A stretch of DNA of 5,433 nt, taken from Acidimicrobiaceae bacterium (GTDB lineage Bacteria; Actinomycetota; Acidimicrobiia; Acidimicrobiales; RAAP-2). The notes below the pieces were generated by a model, which did no database searches, was not told where the DNA came from, and was given only the letters and a program-made list of their open reading frames with translations. Below, one piece after another: positions 5,103-5,433 of the stretch. Position numbers and translations under genes: made by a program. The DNA lies in NCBI GenBank assembly GCA_030838245.1, contig JAUTXB010000040.1:1-5433 (forward strand), written 5' to 3'. The first letter of the stretch is position 1. Each line of letters begins with the position of its first letter.

Positions 5103-5433
5103 TCAGCGCACCGGGTCGGGGGCACGGACCAGGGCCTTCACCGCGGGCACGACCGGCGGGGCGGTCTTCCAGTCGGGCACGCCTTGTTCGGGCTTGCCCG
5201 CCGGGTAGCCGTCCTCGTTGACCTCGGCCCAGTGGGAGTGGTTCAGCTGGTGCAGGGTGAAGCAGGCCTGCAGGGCGTTCTGGAAGCCCATGTTGTCGAC
5301 GGACTGGTTCACCGACTCCTTGATGAGCAGCGAGGTAACCGTCGGGCGCTCGGCGATCCGGCGGGCATACTCGAGGGTGAGGTCAGCCAGCTCGTCCTCC
5401 TTGAAGATCTTGGAGACCATACCGATCTGGTGG
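5103..5433 (-). CDS. Enoyl-CoA hydratase/isomerase family protein (C-terminal part; 5' end off window)
   Basis: Crotonase-fold enzyme, usually hydrating 2-enoyl-CoA thioesters in beta-oxidation-like pathways. Only about the last 110 residues are present. The open frame continues to the right edge, where HQIGMVSKIFKEDEL matches the family's usual IGMVNxVxxxxEL strand and helix. The helix RRIAERPTVTSLLIKESVNQ and the trimerisation helices DNMGFQNALQACFTLHQLNHSHWAEV follow. The last 30 residues (GVPDWKTAPPVVPAVKALVRAPDPVR) form a Pro-rich tail beyond the usual fold, similar to actinobacterial paralogues. The catalytic glutamates lie upstream outside the window, so hydratase cannot be told from isomerase or other crotonases. 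The ATG at 5418-5420 is internal, not the start. The gene is convergent with the TetR gene, so membership of the same regulon is uncertain. Confidence 0.88.
   Translation of the reverse strand, partial: HQIGMVSKIFKEDELADLTLEYARRIAERPTVTSLLIKESVNQSVDNMGFQNALQACFTLHQLNHSHWAEVNEDGYPAGKPEQGVPDWKTAPPVVPAVKALVRAPDPVR

Noticed and set aside
4502..5221. Plus-strand open frame of 239 codons from inside the TetR gene into the hydratase end
   Set aside because: It overlaps the TetR frame and runs antisense to the hydratase. Its Arg/Pro-rich translation is not protein-like and it lacks a ribosome-binding site.

Overview
The window is a high-GC chromosomal segment with strong G/C preference at third codon positions, a GTG start on rimO, a probably leaderless rimO message, and a cytochrome P450/TetR/enoyl-CoA hydratase set. 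This points to an actinobacterium (Actinomycetota). The look of PgsA and RimO would suit a deep-branching lineage such as Acidimicrobiia, but that is only an impression. No phage, transposon, CRISPR or defence genes are visible.

Left part (1-2040, all minus strand): a housekeeping block. tRNA-Ser(GCU) lies upstream of rimO (ribosomal protein S12 methylthiotransferase). rimO overlaps the start of pgsA (phosphatidylglycerophosphate synthase, running off the left edge) by an ATGA junction, so the two are probably translationally coupled. rimO itself has a -10-like TAGATT six bases before its GTG start and no Shine-Dalgarno sequence, which fits a leaderless transcript.

Middle (2041-2850): a stand-alone plus-strand gene for a small DinB/DUF664-type four-helix protein is divergent from the tRNA. 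Between its end and the P450 gene lies a 39-codon minus-strand stretch with strong coding character but no good start. It looks like the 3' remnant of a lost gene and contains a perfect 12-bp inverted repeat.

Right part (2853-5433): a cytochrome P450 gene (minus) and a TetR-family regulator gene (plus) are divergently transcribed from a 90-bp gap. The gap holds a perfect 16-bp palindrome, a second palindrome and three copies of a GATAGG half-site, two of them exactly 20 bp apart. This is a strong candidate autoregulatory operator. A 333-bp gap with a probable bidirectional terminator then separates the regulator from the 3' end of a convergent enoyl-CoA hydratase gene that enters from the right edge. 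P450, TetR and hydratase together suggest oxidation and beta-oxidation-type breakdown of a hydrophobic substrate; which substrate cannot be read from the sequence.

Most of the window is ordinary. The items most worth following are the coding remnant behind the P450, the structured operator and the leaderless rimO start. No new biological system is evident.
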